A stretch of 64,000 bases of DNA from Polyangiaceae bacterium (lineage in GTDB: Bacteria > Myxococcota_A > Polyangia > Polyangiales > Polyangiaceae), in the NCBI GenBank assembly GCA_025937895.1, contig JAICQL010000005.1, positions 32,374-96,373 of the forward strand. Direction: 5' to 3'. Positions within the stretch are counted from its first letter, which is position 1. Every line of letters begins with the position of its first letter. The notes under the pieces were generated by a model. The model was given only the letters and a program-made list of their open reading frames with translations, had not been told where the DNA came from and did not search any database. The position numbers and the translations under genes are program-made. Of this stretch, positions 63,317 to 64,000 are shown in pieces.

Positions 63317-64000
63317 TGAACTTCAGCGTGGAGCCGAGCACCGCGACCACCTCGGTCGCGAGCACACGTTGCAGCGCCTTGACTGCCTCGTAGCCGCGCT
63401 CGACCTCGGGCCGCCGCTCTTCGATGGCTTGCCGGAAGGGCCGAGGGATCTGCTCGAGCGCTTCCTCCGCAGCGGCGAGCGCCTCCAGCACGGCGCGGTG
63501 CGTGGCGGGGCTCTGCTGGCTGACCAGGCGGTGGAGGCCGCTGCCGGGCAGGCCGTCGCGCGTGCCCAGGTACACGTTGCGGATGCTGCGCAGGTTGCTC
63601 AGCATGTCCGCCAGCGAGTTGTCGCTCGGTCCCGACTCCTCGAGCTCGGGCTGCGGGGTGCCGCCCGCCGTCATGCCCATTGGTCTGCCCAGCTTGCCGT
63701 TGGCGATCAGCTCGCTCAGGAAGATGCTCTCGTTCACGAAGGCATCCACCACGCTCTTGATGGTGGGGTAGCGATCGTTCGCTGCTCCCGGCTGCGTCAC
63801 CACCGCAGCGAAGTTGCCCTCGTCTGAAGACCACGCGCCGCGCAGCGCGATCGAGCTCCGCTCGAGATCGCGCGCCAGCGCCGGCAGCAGCGCGCGTCGC
63901 CGCTCCGCCACCGGTCCGGTCGTCAGCTGCGCGAGCACCTCGGCGTCACCGCCGCTGAACAGCAGGTACTCGACGGCGTGAAAGCCCTTGCGGTTGGCGC
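63297..64000 (-). CDS. Imelysin-family protein, N-terminus cut by window edge
   Basis: The minus-strand frame is open from the window end to TGA at 63299-63297, giving 234 visible codons. The first visible part contains GFHAVEYLLFSGG, the GxHxxE motif of the imelysin (M75) family near the window edge. Farther on are IANGKLGRPMGMTAGG near the middle and a four-helix pattern typical of the family. About 120 N-terminal residues, including any signal peptide, lie outside. Imelysins are periplasmic or surface proteins linked to iron uptake; the GxHxxE motif is thought to bind metal. It heads a tightly coupled operon with HTTM, barrel and cytochrome genes. Confidence 0.9.
   Translation of the reverse strand, partial: ANRKGFHAVEYLLFSGGDAEVLAQLTTGPVAERRRALLPALARDLERSSIALRGAWSSDEGNFAAVVTQPGAANDRYPTIKSVVDAFVNESIFLSELIANGKLGRPMGMTAGGTPQPELEESGPSDNSLADMLSNLRSIRNVYLGTRDGLPGSGLHRLVSQQSPATHRAVLEALAAAEEALEQIPRPFRQAIEERRPEVERGYEAVKALQRVLATEVVAVLGSTLKFNDNDGD

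Overview
The window is high-GC, densely coded DNA from what looks like a myxobacterium or close relative (Myxococcota, probably the Polyangia side). This is inferred from gene content: a Ser/Thr kinase, an operon of FHA-domain proteins, many lipoproteins with Gly/Ser/Pro-rich linkers, a long Cys-repeat lipoprotein, an expansin-like protein, and many GTG starts with GTGA/ATGA overlaps. No tRNA, rRNA, CRISPR array, prophage or insertion sequence was found. About 47 protein genes are supported. Both edges cut genes: a VOC enzyme at the left and an imelysin at the right.

Layout. 1-5.1 kb (minus strand): VOC enzyme, glutathione S-transferase, acyl-CoA synthetase, HAD phosphatase overlapping an expansin-like lipoprotein. 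5.3-7.2 kb: B12-binding radical SAM protein. 7.2-10.5 kb: RimK-type ligase with an RCK_C tail, divergent from an isopropylmalate-synthase-like enzyme that overlaps a RimB-like protease. 10.6-13.5 kb: quinone oxidoreductase, SpoU methyltransferase, PHA-system protein, lipoprotein. 13.5-22 kb: minus-strand signalling operon of zinc-ribbon FHA protein, VWA-like/FHA membrane protein, LacI-sensor/GAF-like/SpoIIE phosphatase and FHA-ABC exporter. 22-26 kb: rplS, then divergently a solitary rplC followed by two rRNA methyltransferase genes. 26.6-28.7 kb: two convergent secreted lipoprotein genes. 28.9-36.4 kb: five-gene peptide ABC importer operon with extended permeases and a last ATPase carrying membrane helices and a GspG-like tail. 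36.4-38.7 kb: Ser/Thr kinase and a small Pro-rich protein. 39.1-42.5 kb: class II aldolase, HAD phosphatase, DhaL, DhaK. 42.5-49.1 kb: glgB, treY, malQ. 49.5-60.4 kb: SET methyltransferase, GNAT-nitrilase fusion, SGNH hydrolase, lactonase-type amidohydrolase, six-EF-hand protein, Cys-repeat lipoprotein, alpha/beta hydrolase, Cip1-like lipoprotein. 60.4-64 kb: minus-strand operon of imelysin, HTTM/VKGC-like membrane enzyme, outer-membrane beta-barrel and cytochrome c lipoprotein.

How genes work together. The clearest units are the peptide importer, the FHA/SpoIIE signalling operon, the ribosome-modification group around rplC, the dihydroxyacetone/aldolase operon, the glycogen/trehalose enzymes and the imelysin-HTTM operon. 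The best candidates for under-described systems are the RimK/acyltransferase/RimB neighbourhood, the imelysin-HTTM-barrel-cytochrome operon, and the LacI-type sensor fused to a SpoIIE phosphatase beside FHA proteins.

A non-genic pattern also stands out. Short tandem repeats of 14-21 bp units repeatedly lie on or against stop codons (3.2, 7.2, 10.5, 42.5 and 60.4 kb). In-frame arrays of 18, 21 and 24 bp lie inside three coding regions. Several convergent gene pairs share hairpins that contain or touch their stop codons.
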